From assembly GCA_024233935.1 (NCBI GenBank), contig JACKOY010000006.1, forward strand, positions 62,001 through 126,000: a stretch of 64,000 nt of DNA, read 5' to 3'. The translations under genes were made by a program, and so were the position numbers. Below, piece by piece: positions 43,520 through 52,082 of this stretch. This DNA comes from Spirochaetales bacterium (GTDB taxonomy: Bacteria > Spirochaetota > Leptospiria > Leptospirales > Leptonemataceae). Numbering within the stretch: the stretch's first letter is position 1; each line of letters begins with the position of its first letter. The notes below the pieces were generated by a model. It ran no database searches. It saw only the letters and a list, made by a program, of their open reading frames with translations, and was not told the DNA's origin.

Positions 43520-44338
43520 ATGACACAAATGACCGAACAGGAACGTAAACGAAAAAAACCCCTGCGTGCGCTTGAGAATAATGAATTCATCCACTCCTCC
43601 GAGGCGCGCATTTTGCGGATCCTGAGTGAGTACGTTTACCCGGCCAGTGTTTTTCGAACAAAGGAAGTCACCGATACCGTGGTCTTCTTTGGTTCTGCCC
43701 GCGTCTACCCTCCAGATGACCTGCGCCACCATGATGATCTGAGTGGCGCCGATTATGGCTCTGGCTCGGCGTTGGATCAGTATTCCAGGTACTATGTCGA
43801 GGCGATGAAATTGGCCGAAGGCATCACACGCTGGAGCCTCGACAATCAGGAGCGCCTGGGACGTCGGGTAAGCTTGTGCACCGGTGGTGGTCCCGGCATT
43901 ATGGAGGCCGCGAACCGGGGCGCCCGACTCGCGGGGGGCGACAGCATCGGCCTCAATATTGAGCTGCCTCACGAACAGAGCGCCAATCCCTATATTTCCG
44001 AGCACCTGAATTTCAATTTTCACTACTTTTTCATGCGCAAATACTGGTTTTTGTACTATATCCGTACGCTCGTTGTGTTTCCGGGCGGCTTCGGCACGCT
44101 TGACGAGCTGTTTGAAACGCTAACCCTGCGTCAAACCCAGAATATCAAGAACCGCATACCGGTTTACCTGTACGGAAGTGATTTCTGGAAGCGCCTGGTG
44201 CAATTTGATTTTCTGGCGGAAGCTGGCTTGATCTCGCGCAAGGACCTGGAGCTTTTCAGTTTTGTTGACAGTGTCGACGAAGCGCTGGCTCAGATATTGC
44301 CGGTGCTGGAAGAGCAACTGATGGCCGAGCCCGAGTAG
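43520..44338 (+). CDS. LOG family protein (lysine-decarboxylase-like Rossmann protein)
   Basis: A 272-residue cytoplasmic protein with the two family signatures GGGPGIMEAANRGA and VVFPGGFGTLDELFETLT (PGGxGTxxE). LOG proteins are nucleotide-monophosphate phosphoribohydrolases, some producing cytokinin-type bases. This member is longer than the plant-like ones, with an N-terminal helical extension rich in Lys/Arg. The start is the ATG giving MTQMTEQERKRKK; a second ATG lies three codons on. It is divergent from a glycosyltransferase. Confidence 0.88.
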   Translation: MTQMTEQERKRKKPLRALENNEFIHSSEARILRILSEYVYPASVFRTKEVTDTVVFFGSARVYPPDDLRHHDDLSGADYGSGSALDQYSRYYVEAMKLAEGITRWSLDNQERLGRRVSLCTGGGPGIMEAANRGARLAGGDSIGLNIELPHEQSANPYISEHLNFNFHYFFMRKYWFLYYIRTLVVFPGGFGTLDELFETLTLRQTQNIKNRIPVYLYGSDFWKRLVQFDFLAEAGLISRKDLELFSFVDSVDEALAQILPVLEEQLMAEPE

Positions 44339-44441
44339 CGGCGAAAACGGGGATGACACCCGCGCGATTCGAAAACACAGTTACGCAACATTATTGAGCA
44401 CGGCAGGCGGGTGAACGCGACGGCGTGAGCCCGGGGCGGGC

Positions 44442-46442
44442 ATGTTGGCAAACAAAGAGATCGAACGATATCCCTTTCTGGATCTGTTGCGTGAGAGCGA
44501 GGCGATGGCGCGCGGAGCGAACCTCGCCGACAAAGTAAACCACGCTGTCTTCAAGGAAGTGCGCAATCGCAGCACAGTGGACGTCGCCCGCCAGAACAAA
44601 CTTTTCGATATCAAAAGTCCCGTTCCAGACCTGATCAATCTGACCGAGAAGGATCTGACCGGCGTTCTCAATAAGTTGATTGGAGACCGGGTGGTCGCAC
44701 AGATCTTCCGACTGGAATATGAACCCGGCCACGATACCCCAAACCTGATTGCCGCTTATATCGCTCAACCTGCCAACGAGAAGGAGACTGTTTTTCAACT
44801 TTACGCCGAAATGATTCGCAGCTCGGCCCGCGCGCTCGAGTCTCTTCTGGATGGCATGCCGCAGGTCAACGAGCGGGCCATCCGGCGCGACCTGGAAGCG
44901 GACATCAAGTCGGAGCGATCGCCGGAGCCGGGCGCGCTACCGGCATCGGTCGTCGAGTTGTTCGATGTCGTGCACGCCAGCAAGTTCCCGGTCATTCCTA
45001 CCCCCGAGGTGATCAAGTTTGGCGTGGAGGACATTCGCGCGGAGCTGATTCGACGGGGCCGGGTCTTGTACATTCTGAACTATGGCCTCATGCCGCTTCG
45101 CGACTCGGACGTGCGGCTGCGCTTCGACACCGCCTCGGCGTTCCTTGCGGACCGGGTCGTGCCCATGTATCGATCGCGCGGCACGCTCCGGCGCGAACTC
45201 TCGAATATTTTTGTCGACGAAGAGACCCACGATCTGGATCCCTTTGCGCCCCCAACGGTTGAGTTTGTGGCGCGGCGCGCCCAGGCCGTTAAGGAGCAGG
45301 TGCTGGCGCAGAGCGGTCGATCTTCTGGCGCGCGTTTCCCGGGATCGCTCACAATTGAAATGGTCCTGGCGCTACGGGACCGGACTCAGACCCGGCTTGA
45401 GGAGGCGTTTCAGCAGGAGAGTCTTGCCGCGTATCGTGAACTGAAGAACAAACTCCTGAACCCCGGCGAAAACTGGCGCAATCTTGTATTGTTCATCAGT
45501 GACGAGGAGCGGGCAAAAATGGCGCCGGACGTATATCGACATCTCGTGGACGATGAAGAACTGCTCGTGGGCAGCTGGGAAAAACGTGACGGCACGGTGA
45601 CCATATTCGTGCGGCGAGATGGTTCTGTGTTTCGCACGCTTGTTCGCCGTATGCTTGAGGTAAGCCCGGGACAGGAATGGCAGGTGCTGGCGCTGCGGTC
45701 GGTGCTGGAAGAAAACGAAGATGATTTTCGCGCGCTGTTCGAGGACCCGGAGTTTGTCGTTTCTTACGGGCGTATGCTGCGCAACGTCTACATAAACTTC
45801 ATGCCCTGGTATTTTCGCCTGCTCCTGCAGTTCGGGATCAATTTCTTTCAGGATCAGAGCTTTGCGGTGGCCAAGCAGCGCATCCAGGGCGATCAAAACC
45901 GTCAGGCAGCCACAAACAAAGCAAACCGTGAACGAAAAAGCGCCGAGAGGGAGCGTGAAACAGAAGAAAAGAAACTACGACTGCAGGGCGTGGCCGTAAG
46001 CAACCGGATCATCGAAAGGCTGGAAGCGTTGTACTTTGAACAGAAGCGAATACCCAGCGTCGGCGAAGTGCAGGCGTTGCTACCCGACGTGGACCCCCGT
46101 TTTTTTGCGGATACTTTGCGTCGGGAGGGCTTTCAAACGGCGGGCGGCAAGGACGACGACCCCGCTTCTCCGATTCTTGTTTTTCCGATGAACGCAGACT
46201 GGCGCGCCCGGGTTTCGCGCTTGCGGAAGTTATTGGAACAGCCGGCCGTTGATCCCCAGCAGGACGAACGCATGAAGCACCTGCGAAAGGTCCTTGCCAG
46301 GCCGGCCGGGCGTGCCACAAAGGGGGATGAAGGCGCCGAAGCCGAAGACCCGGACGAAGCCTACGAACGGTTTGGCCGCGCGCTGGACGAACAAAAAGAA
46401 AAAGAATCAAAGGGCGCTTCTGTCGATGACGAATCCGCCTGA
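44442..46442 (+). CDS. Large charged cytoplasmic protein, unknown (type B)
   Basis: A 666-residue protein with no signal peptide, mostly helical. Residues about 1-460 form an alpha/beta body with a segment HLVDDEELLVGSWEKRDGTVTIFVRRDG. A hydrophobic/aromatic patch (MPWYFRLLLQFGINFF) then precedes a coiled Lys/Arg/Glu stretch (NKANRERKSAERERETEEKK), a helical module (LEALYFEQKRIPSVGEVQALL) and an acidic disordered tail. The order parallels the unknown protein at 32548, suggesting distant relatives. No enzyme motif is seen. The DPPR-synthase-like gene follows after 30 bp. Confidence 0.72.
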   Translation: MLANKEIERYPFLDLLRESEAMARGANLADKVNHAVFKEVRNRSTVDVARQNKLFDIKSPVPDLINLTEKDLTGVLNKLIGDRVVAQIFRLEYEPGHDTPNLIAAYIAQPANEKETVFQLYAEMIRSSARALESLLDGMPQVNERAIRRDLEADIKSERSPEPGALPASVVELFDVVHASKFPVIPTPEVIKFGVEDIRAELIRRGRVLYILNYGLMPLRDSDVRLRFDTASAFLADRVVPMYRSRGTLRRELSNIFVDEETHDLDPFAPPTVEFVARRAQAVKEQVLAQSGRSSGARFPGSLTIEMVLALRDRTQTRLEEAFQQESLAAYRELKNKLLNPGENWRNLVLFISDEERAKMAPDVYRHLVDDEELLVGSWEKRDGTVTIFVRRDGSVFRTLVRRMLEVSPGQEWQVLALRSVLEENEDDFRALFEDPEFVVSYGRMLRNVYINFMPWYFRLLLQFGINFFQDQSFAVAKQRIQGDQNRQAATNKANRERKSAERERETEEKKLRLQGVAVSNRIIERLEALYFEQKRIPSVGEVQALLPDVDPRFFADTLRREGFQTAGGKDDDPASPILVFPMNADWRARVSRLRKLLEQPAVDPQQDERMKHLRKVLARPAGRATKGDEGAEAEDPDEAYERFGRALDEQKEKESKGASVDDESA

Positions 46443-46472
46443 ACACAGTCACCCGCTAACACTGGAAAGCCC

Positions 46473-47357
46473 ATGATATCGATCAAGGATCTGATACGCC
46501 TGCTTCGCCCCCATCAGTGGATCAAGAGCGGCTTCGTGTTCACGGGGCTCCTTTTCGGGCATGCCTGGGACGACATGGATATGCTGACCCGGGTGGTCCT
46601 CGCAGCGATTGCGTTTTCGTTTGTTGCGAGCGGGGTTTACGTCTTCAACGATCTTCTGGATGTCGCTCAGGATCGGGCGCATCCGACGAAGCGCAACCGG
46701 CCGATTGCCAGTGGCCGCGTGAGTGTGACCGGAGCGGGTGTGCTGACCGGGCTTATGCTCGGATTGGGCCTTGCGATCGGAACCTACGTGCATCTGAGCG
46801 TGCTTGTGCTGCTTGCCATTTACGTGGTCATGAATATCGCGTACTCCCTGGGTCTGAAACATGTCGTCATTCTGGACGTGTTCATCATCTCGATCGGATT
46901 CATGCTGAGAATTCTTGTGGGAACGATTGGAGTTGGAATTGAGCCTTCGTTGTGGCTTCTGTTTTGCGGCATGATGGTCACGCTTTTTCTCGGGTTCTCA
47001 AAACGGCGGGCTGAGCTGTATGTCCAGGGTGGCGGCGTTGGAACGCGCAAAGTTCTCGAACACTACAGCCCTTTGCTTTTGGACCTGATGATCGGGGTTA
47101 CGCTGACCTGTGTGATCATGAGCTACTCCCTTTATACAATGAACGAACGAACTATCCAGTTTCATGGTACCGAGTATCTGATTCTAACGGTTCCTTTCGT
47201 AATCTACGCCACGTTTCGCTACGTGTACCTCTTGCACATGCAGGGTGGCGGCGAAGATACAGCCCGCGATTTTGTCAAGGACGCGCATATTCTGGTCACC
47301 GTTGTTCTCTGGGGCCTCTGCGTGCTGGTCCTGATTGGCGGCAGTCGCATTTTCTGA
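46473..47357 (+). CDS. UbiA-family prenyltransferase, DPPR synthase-like
   Basis: A 294-residue membrane enzyme with about nine helices. The first Asp-rich motif is NDLLDVAQDRAHPTKRNRPIASG, which is characteristic of decaprenyl-phosphate phosphoribosyltransferases. The start LLRPHQWIKSGFVFTGL also fits that group. The second motif lies near YSLGLKHVVILDVFIISIGF. DPPR synthase transfers phosphoribose to a polyprenyl phosphate, leading to arabinose-type lipid donors. The gene lies 30 bp after the unknown type B gene. Confidence 0.85.
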   Translation: MISIKDLIRLLRPHQWIKSGFVFTGLLFGHAWDDMDMLTRVVLAAIAFSFVASGVYVFNDLLDVAQDRAHPTKRNRPIASGRVSVTGAGVLTGLMLGLGLAIGTYVHLSVLVLLAIYVVMNIAYSLGLKHVVILDVFIISIGFMLRILVGTIGVGIEPSLWLLFCGMMVTLFLGFSKRRAELYVQGGGVGTRKVLEHYSPLLLDLMIGVTLTCVIMSYSLYTMNERTIQFHGTEYLILTVPFVIYATFRYVYLLHMQGGGEDTARDFVKDAHILVTVVLWGLCVLVLIGGSRIF

Positions 47358-47441
47358 ATTATCCTCGACGGTCTCCGACGTTCTGAGCCACTGTTCATCG
47401 CGCCTCCGGCGCGTGACTGAATCCAACTGGAGTTGTTTTCC

Positions 47442-49205
47442 ATGCGGCATCGCACGTATTTTCTGCCTCTGACCTTTCTGCTTCTGGTTCCATTTCTGTC
47501 GGCCAGCGCCCAGCCTGCCGATGAAGTCGCCGAAAACCCGCTGGAGCCGGTAAAGACCGACAATCCGCGCGACACAATGGAGTCGTTTCTGAACGCCATG
47601 AACGACTATCGTCGGGGCCTGGAAACGCGCGACCCGGAGCAACTGGCGCGACTGGACGCCGCGGTGCAATGCCTGAACCTGGGCGACACGAATCTCTTGC
47701 TGCAGCAGGAGCAGGGTCGCGAGGCCGCGATCTTCTTAAAGGAGACGATCGATCGCGTTATCGTTATTGATCTGGATCTCATTCCCGAGGGCTCCGGCGA
47801 CCCCGAGAACCCGTTGCTTGTCTGGCGACTCCGAAACACCGACATCCGCATTGGCCGCGTGGAGGAGGGGGAGCGCGCCGGCGAATACCTGTTTACTCCC
47901 CGCACGGTCCGAAACGCGCGCTACTACTATCAAAAGGTTCAGGACCTTCCGTACCTGGAAGGTTCCGGCCAGGGTGCGGGCTATCGCGAGCCGCTCCTGG
48001 AACGGGTGGCCCCGGAGTGGATGCGTTCGCAGTACCTGTTCTTACCTTTATGGCAGTGGATCGGAATTGCTCTGGCGATCTTTCTGGGCCTGGGGCTGAA
48101 AGTGCTCGTGAGCTGGGCAGTCGACTTGATTGCAAAGTTTGCCGCCCGGTCGGAATCCAGCTGGGATGATCTTCTCATTCATGCCATCAGTCCTCCGCTC
48201 GGTTATGTAGCCGCCGCCGCGCTCTGGTATCTGGCGTTGGGCGTACTGCGCCTGGACGGCGTTGCGCTGAGCGTGGCCAGTGTGGCTTTGCAGTTGTTCC
48301 TGTCGGTGATTCTGATCTGGTTGGTGTATCGTTGCACCGGTGTTTTGACTGAATACCTGCGGCAATGGGCCGACCGAACCGAATCCACCCTCGACGATCA
48401 ACTCGTCCCGCTTTTCAGCCGCACCATCAAGATCATGGTGGTTATTCTGGGCGTGTTGCTTGCGATTCAGAATCTGGGCGTGAATGTACTGTCGCTGCTG
48501 GCCGGCCTGGGAATCGGCGGCCTCGCCTTTGCCCTGGCGGCCCGGGATACGGTCGCAAACTTCTTCGGTTCTCTCATGATCCTTTTTGATCGCCCGTTTC
48601 AGGTCGGCGACTGGATCGTGGTCGATGGCGCCGAAGGAACGGTCGAGGAGATCGGCTTTCGTTCCACGCGCATTCGGACCTTCTACAACTCCGTGGTCTC
48701 GATTCCCAATTCGGAGATCGCCAACGCACACATAGACAATATGGGCTCCCGTCAGTATCGACGGACGCGTGCGACTTTGAGTGTCACCTACGACACGCCG
48801 CCTGAGACCATGGAGGCCTTTCTCGAAGGCATCAAGAATATCATCAAGGCCAACCCTCATACCCGCAAGGACTACTTTCACTGCGTGTTTCATGAGTACG
48901 GCGATTCCGGCCTGAACATCATGCTGTATTTCTTTTTTGAAGTCCCGAACTGGTCTGAGGAACTGGTGCAGCGACAGAACGTGTTTCTGGAGATTTTGCG
49001 CCTGGCGAAGGATCTGGGCGTGGAGTTTGCTTTCCCGACCCAGACTCTGCATGTCGAAAGCTTTCCCGAAAAGAAGCCCGGGCGCAAGGCCGTGCGTTTG
49101 GGACGGGACAAACTGAGCAAATTCGCCGAAGCCTATGGCCAGAGAGGCGAGCGCTCACACCCGGAAGGCCTGGGACTCTTTCGGCCCCCGCATCGTGAAG
49201 ACTGA
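47442..49205 (+). CDS. Mechanosensitive channel, MscS family
   Basis: A 587-residue protein with signal peptide (FLPLTFLLLVPFLSASA), a periplasmic domain of about 170 residues, four membrane helices (about 205-330) and the MscS core. The pore helix is LSLLAGLGIGGLAFALAARD, and the beta domain starts PFQVGDWIVVDGAEGTVEEIGF. A C-terminal cytoplasmic vestibule and a basic tail follow. It releases solutes upon hypo-osmotic shock. The ATG at 47442 has ggag 9 bp upstream; the in-frame codons before it lack one. Confidence 0.92.
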   Translation: MRHRTYFLPLTFLLLVPFLSASAQPADEVAENPLEPVKTDNPRDTMESFLNAMNDYRRGLETRDPEQLARLDAAVQCLNLGDTNLLLQQEQGREAAIFLKETIDRVIVIDLDLIPEGSGDPENPLLVWRLRNTDIRIGRVEEGERAGEYLFTPRTVRNARYYYQKVQDLPYLEGSGQGAGYREPLLERVAPEWMRSQYLFLPLWQWIGIALAIFLGLGLKVLVSWAVDLIAKFAARSESSWDDLLIHAISPPLGYVAAAALWYLALGVLRLDGVALSVASVALQLFLSVILIWLVYRCTGVLTEYLRQWADRTESTLDDQLVPLFSRTIKIMVVILGVLLAIQNLGVNVLSLLAGLGIGGLAFALAARDTVANFFGSLMILFDRPFQVGDWIVVDGAEGTVEEIGFRSTRIRTFYNSVVSIPNSEIANAHIDNMGSRQYRRTRATLSVTYDTPPETMEAFLEGIKNIIKANPHTRKDYFHCVFHEYGDSGLNIMLYFFFEVPNWSEELVQRQNVFLEILRLAKDLGVEFAFPTQTLHVESFPEKKPGRKAVRLGRDKLSKFAEAYGQRGERSHPEGLGLFRPPHRED

Positions 49206-49253
49206 GTGCCCGCCTGTCGCCGGCCGGGTTTCTCTGGTGTTTGATCCCGGTGC

Positions 49254-49283
49254 TTGACAAATCGGGAGACATCGCGCCATTTT
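49254..49283 (+). promoter_or_regulatory. Possible sigma-70 promoter
   Basis: TTGACA (49254-49259) is followed after 18 bp by CATTTT, a weak -10. It lies just upstream of the DUF2452 gene and favours the GTG at 49293 as the translation start, because a start at 49254 would place the -35 box inside the coding region. Confidence 0.35.
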
Positions 49284-49292
49284 AACCAGAAC

Positions 49293-49769
49293 GTGGATCC
49301 GAAGCATAACAAACCCGAGCCGGTCGTGGAAGATCGCCGCAGTCGGGCCTACCCCGTGCGCACTTCCGACCCGCCCATCAGTCTGGTCGATCGGGCCCGC
49401 GAAATTGAACAGGCCGACCAGGCCCTTGAAACCCACGCCCACGGCAAACTCGAAGTGATCGCCCGCCAGATGCGCGCCCTGAAAGCTCAGGCGGAAGAAA
49501 TCATCGAGCAGACGCGCCGGGATGCCCAACTGCACCGGGTGCGCTGTAATTTTGAAAAGACCATCGGCCTGGTAATGCATCTCTACGAGCGGGACGATGG
49601 CGAAGCCTATTTTTCGCTGCTGTCTCCGGAAGACTGGAAGGGCCGGAACCCGCACGAATTCCTGGGCAGCTTTCGTCTGAACGCCGATCGCAGCTTTGAG
49701 CGTCTCGTCGGGGATTACAAAGCTGAAGACGATCCAGGGGCGCCCGATGAAACGCTACGAAGGAAGTGA
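49293..49769 (+). CDS. DUF2452 protein (C1orf50-like)
   Basis: A protein of about 158 residues whose sequence matches the DUF2452 pattern, also known from human C1orf50. It has LVDRAREIEQADQALETHAH, then KLEVIARQMRALKAQAEEII, the conserved LHRVRCNFEKTIGLVMHLYE, FSLLSPEDWKGRNPHEFLGS and FRLNADRSFERL. The function of the family is unknown. No signal peptide or membrane segment. The start is uncertain: GTG 49293 or TTG 49254. Confidence 0.8.
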   Translation: MDPKHNKPEPVVEDRRSRAYPVRTSDPPISLVDRAREIEQADQALETHAHGKLEVIARQMRALKAQAEEIIEQTRRDAQLHRVRCNFEKTIGLVMHLYERDDGEAYFSLLSPEDWKGRNPHEFLGSFRLNADRSFERLVGDYKAEDDPGAPDETLRRK

Positions 49770-50151
49770 CCGAGAATAGTTGCGAGGACACTGGAGTTAA
49801 GGCGCCTCCTGGCGCTCACTGCCGGCCTGGGCTTCTGTGGAAGAGCCCGCAGCCTCCCGCCAAACGTGATCTGCATGCCTTCCACTCAGATCCGCAGCAA
49901 AAACCTGCGCGGCGACGGGACCCGTTTCGCGGAGGTAGAAGAGAATCGTAAGTGTCCAGCGCGATCGGCGTAATCGGCTGATCCAGCCCCGCGGACGCGA
50001 TCTCTGGCTCCAGCCGGGTTTGCACGCGCGCCTCTGAGAGTCCCGTCTCCACGTCGCTCACTTCCGGCAAGGCCAGATTATGTCACATTAGCCATCGATG
50101 TGAAGCGCGTTGCTTTTCTGCCTTCGCCAGTTGTGCGCACATTATTTCTGC
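49770..50151. other. Intergenic region before the alkane cassette
   Basis: About 380 bp without a convincing gene. A minus-strand frame (50070-49816, 84 codons) has protein-like composition at its start (MPEVSDVETGLSEARVQTRL) but no recognisable domain and becomes Arg/Cys-rich. It could be the remnant of a gene. The motif cagattatgtcacatta lies at its upstream edge. Confidence 0.35.
50074..50090 (-). repeat. Copy 1 of the TAATGYGRCATAA motif
   Basis: cagattatgtcacatta agrees in 16 of 17 bases with the sequence at 60572-60588. On the minus strand it reads taatgtgacataatctg, with an internal ATG-N3-CAT inverted repeat. It is intergenic, about 60 bp upstream of the tetR promoter. Confidence 0.6.
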
Positions 50152-50180
50152 TTGACACTGACTGGCCGACCGGCCAGTAT
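50152..50180 (+). promoter_or_regulatory. tetR-alkB promoter
   Basis: TTGACA (50152-50157), a 17-bp spacer and CAGTAT (50175-50180) form a good sigma-70 promoter, 7 bp before the chosen tetR start, so the transcript has a very short or no leader. The spacer contains the first operator palindrome. Confidence 0.7.
50161..50178. promoter_or_regulatory. TetR-type operator O1
   Basis: actggccgaccggccagt has 7-bp arms (actggcc / ggccagt) around gacc and fills the space between -35 and -10. Binding would block RNA polymerase, as expected for autorepression by the adjacent TetR protein. Confidence 0.75.
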
Positions 50181-50186
50181 CGCCCC

Positions 50187-50879
50187 ATGAGCAAGGGCAC
50201 ACCGGTGGTGGCGGAATCATCCAAGCTGACTGGCCGGCCAGTTGGGTCGGTCGACGAAGGGGCCGTGCAGCGTATGCTGGAGACAACCGTTCAGTTGGTG
50301 GCCGCGCACGGCTATGAGGGAGCCTCGACCAAAGAGATCGCGCGCGTGGCGGGTGTGTCCAAAGGCCTTCTGCACTATCACTTTGAGTCCAAAGAAGAAC
50401 TGCTGCTCCAGGCGCTCTCCTATCTCGCCGAGCAGATTGCCGCGGACATTCAGGGGCGCGCCAATCGCCCGGGCCCGGCCCTGGAGCGCTTACTCGCCGC
50501 TGCCAATGACCTGTATGAGCTTCTGCTTTCGAACCGTACCCGCACGGCCTTTCTGACCGAGATCTACGCCACCTCGATTCACAGTGAGCGTCTGCGCGCG
50601 CGCCTGGACAGCTACCGGCGCCGGGAGCGCGACCTGGTTGAAGAGAGCCTGGCGGCCGCGATTGGTGAGTTTTCCGATCAGTTTGTGCTCCCGATGGATC
50701 GCCTGGCGAGTATGATTCAAACTCTGATGCTCGGTGTGTCTGTGCAGAGCGCAGTTATACCCGACGACGTGGAACTGGCGCGTCGCTGGGAAGATATACT
50801 CCAGTTCATCATTACCGGCATGCTGGTCCCCATTTCGGGTTCGGCGATGCCGCACGCTACAGGGAGAGAAATACCATGA
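50187..50879 (+). CDS. TetR/AcrR-family regulator of the alkane cassette
   Basis: A 230-residue transcriptional repressor. The helix-turn-helix lies near residues 40-70: GYEGASTKEIARVAGVSKGLLHYHFESKEELL, quoted here in parts as STKEIARVAGVS and GLLHYHFESKEELL. The C-terminal part is all-helical and forms the ligand-binding and dimer domain. The ATG at 50187 fits the promoter; an upstream in-frame GTG would include it. Two palindromes with the same half-site flank the start codon. The stop overlaps the alkB start (ATGA), so regulator and hydroxylase are cotranscribed. The inducer is probably an alkane or fatty acid. Confidence 0.9.
   Translation: MSKGTPVVAESSKLTGRPVGSVDEGAVQRMLETTVQLVAAHGYEGASTKEIARVAGVSKGLLHYHFESKEELLLQALSYLAEQIAADIQGRANRPGPALERLLAAANDLYELLLSNRTRTAFLTEIYATSIHSERLRARLDSYRRRERDLVEESLAAAIGEFSDQFVLPMDRLASMIQTLMLGVSVQSAVIPDDVELARRWEDILQFIITGMLVPISGSAMPHATGREIP
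50229..50242. promoter_or_regulatory. TetR-type operator O2 inside the tetR gene
   Basis: actggccggccagt is a perfect 14-bp palindrome with the same half-site actggcc as O1, 54 bp further on (centre to centre about 66 bp). It lies within codons 15-19 of tetR. A repressor bound here would act as a roadblock or cooperate with O1. Confidence 0.65.
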
Positions 50880-52057
50880 TTCACTATCTAAAACACGCAG
50901 CCATTCCCATCGTTATGCTGACCGTCACGGTCGGTATGTTGCTCGGTGGTGCCTGGCTATGGTTCGGGCTTTCGGCGCTGGTTGTGCTTTTGGTGGGCGG
51001 CGACGCGATCAGCCCGGATGATCTTTCGCAACCCCGCTATCGACACAAATGGATCTTAAACATGATGCTGTATCTAACCGTACCGCTCATGTTCTTTCAG
51101 TTCCTGATTCTGGCCTGGCTTTCCGGCCAGGGGGCACAGGATTTACTGGGAATCGGCGCGTTTGTTTCGGGCTGGCTGCACTACGATGCCCTTGCCGCGC
51201 GCAACGCAACGGCCTGGTATCATTTTCCAGGCGCCTTTGTTGGCCTGGGCCTGGTTACCGCGGGCTATGCAACCAACGTGGCCCATGAGCTGACGCACCG
51301 CACCGGGGACCCGGCGGCGATGCTTGCAGGACGCTGGCTTCTGGGCTTCAGTCTGAACCCGGATTTTGCGATCGAGCACGTCTACGGTCATCACGAAAAG
51401 GTCGGCACCTGGAAGGACCCGGCGCAGGCCCGCCGTGGGGATAACGTTTACTGGTTCATCGTGCGTTCCACGGTGCTCGGGCACATAAGCGCCTGGAAAA
51501 TTGAAATGGAAAGACTGCGCCGCAAACGTATTGGAGTTCTCAGCGTGCGCAATCGTATGCTGACGGGCTACGGCATTTGTGCGGTATACATTGGCGCTTT
51601 CGCTTTTGCCGGCGGCGCCGTTGGCGCCTTGTTCTTCGTGGTCACGGCATTGCTGGGAAAAGCGGTGCTTGAGATCGTGAACTATATAGAGCACTATGGT
51701 CTCATTCGCATCGAAGGCCAGCCCGTGCAGCCCCGACACAGCTGGAATACAAACCGGCTGGCAAGTTCCATCCTTCTGTTTTCGCTTACCCGTCACTCGG
51801 CCCATCACGAGAAAGGAGACCTTCCATTCTGGGAACTGAAACCCTATCCGGAAGCACCCGAAATGCCTTTTGGTTATCTTTCGACCATCGGGATTGCGCT
51901 CCTCCCGCCTCTCTGGCATCGCCTCATGGCTCCGGTACTCGCGAACTGGGACGCAAACCAGGCATCTCCGGAAGAACGGGAAGTGGCCCGCGAAGAAAAT
52001 TTGAGAAGCGGTATACCGGCCCTGCGCACCGCCGGGCAGTCGGTCGCCGCGGCCTGA
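50876..52057 (+). CDS. alkB: Alkane 1-monooxygenase
   Basis: A 393-residue integral membrane diiron hydroxylase. All histidine motifs of AlkB are present: H137-E-L-T-H141-R, E167-H-x3-G171-H-H, N269-Y-I-E-H273-Y-G and the L-T-R-H307-S-A-H310-H motif. Around six membrane helices. It oxidises the terminal carbon of medium or long n-alkanes to the alcohol with O2 and electrons from a ferredoxin-type reductase, encoded 25 bp downstream. No rubredoxin gene is present, so the reductase probably feeds it directly. Confidence 0.95.
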   Translation: MIHYLKHAAIPIVMLTVTVGMLLGGAWLWFGLSALVVLLVGGDAISPDDLSQPRYRHKWILNMMLYLTVPLMFFQFLILAWLSGQGAQDLLGIGAFVSGWLHYDALAARNATAWYHFPGAFVGLGLVTAGYATNVAHELTHRTGDPAAMLAGRWLLGFSLNPDFAIEHVYGHHEKVGTWKDPAQARRGDNVYWFIVRSTVLGHISAWKIEMERLRRKRIGVLSVRNRMLTGYGICAVYIGAFAFAGGAVGALFFVVTALLGKAVLEIVNYIEHYGLIRIEGQPVQPRHSWNTNRLASSILLFSLTRHSAHHEKGDLPFWELKPYPEAPEMPFGYLSTIGIALLPPLWHRLMAPVLANWDANQASPEEREVAREENLRSGIPALRTAGQSVAAA

Positions 52058-52082
52058 AGTTGCGAGACCGGGGGATACGAAA

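Noticed and set aside
49816..50070. Minus-strand 84-codon frame
   Set aside because: No domain, no ribosome-binding site, and composition drifts to Arg/Cys; mentioned only as a possible remnant.
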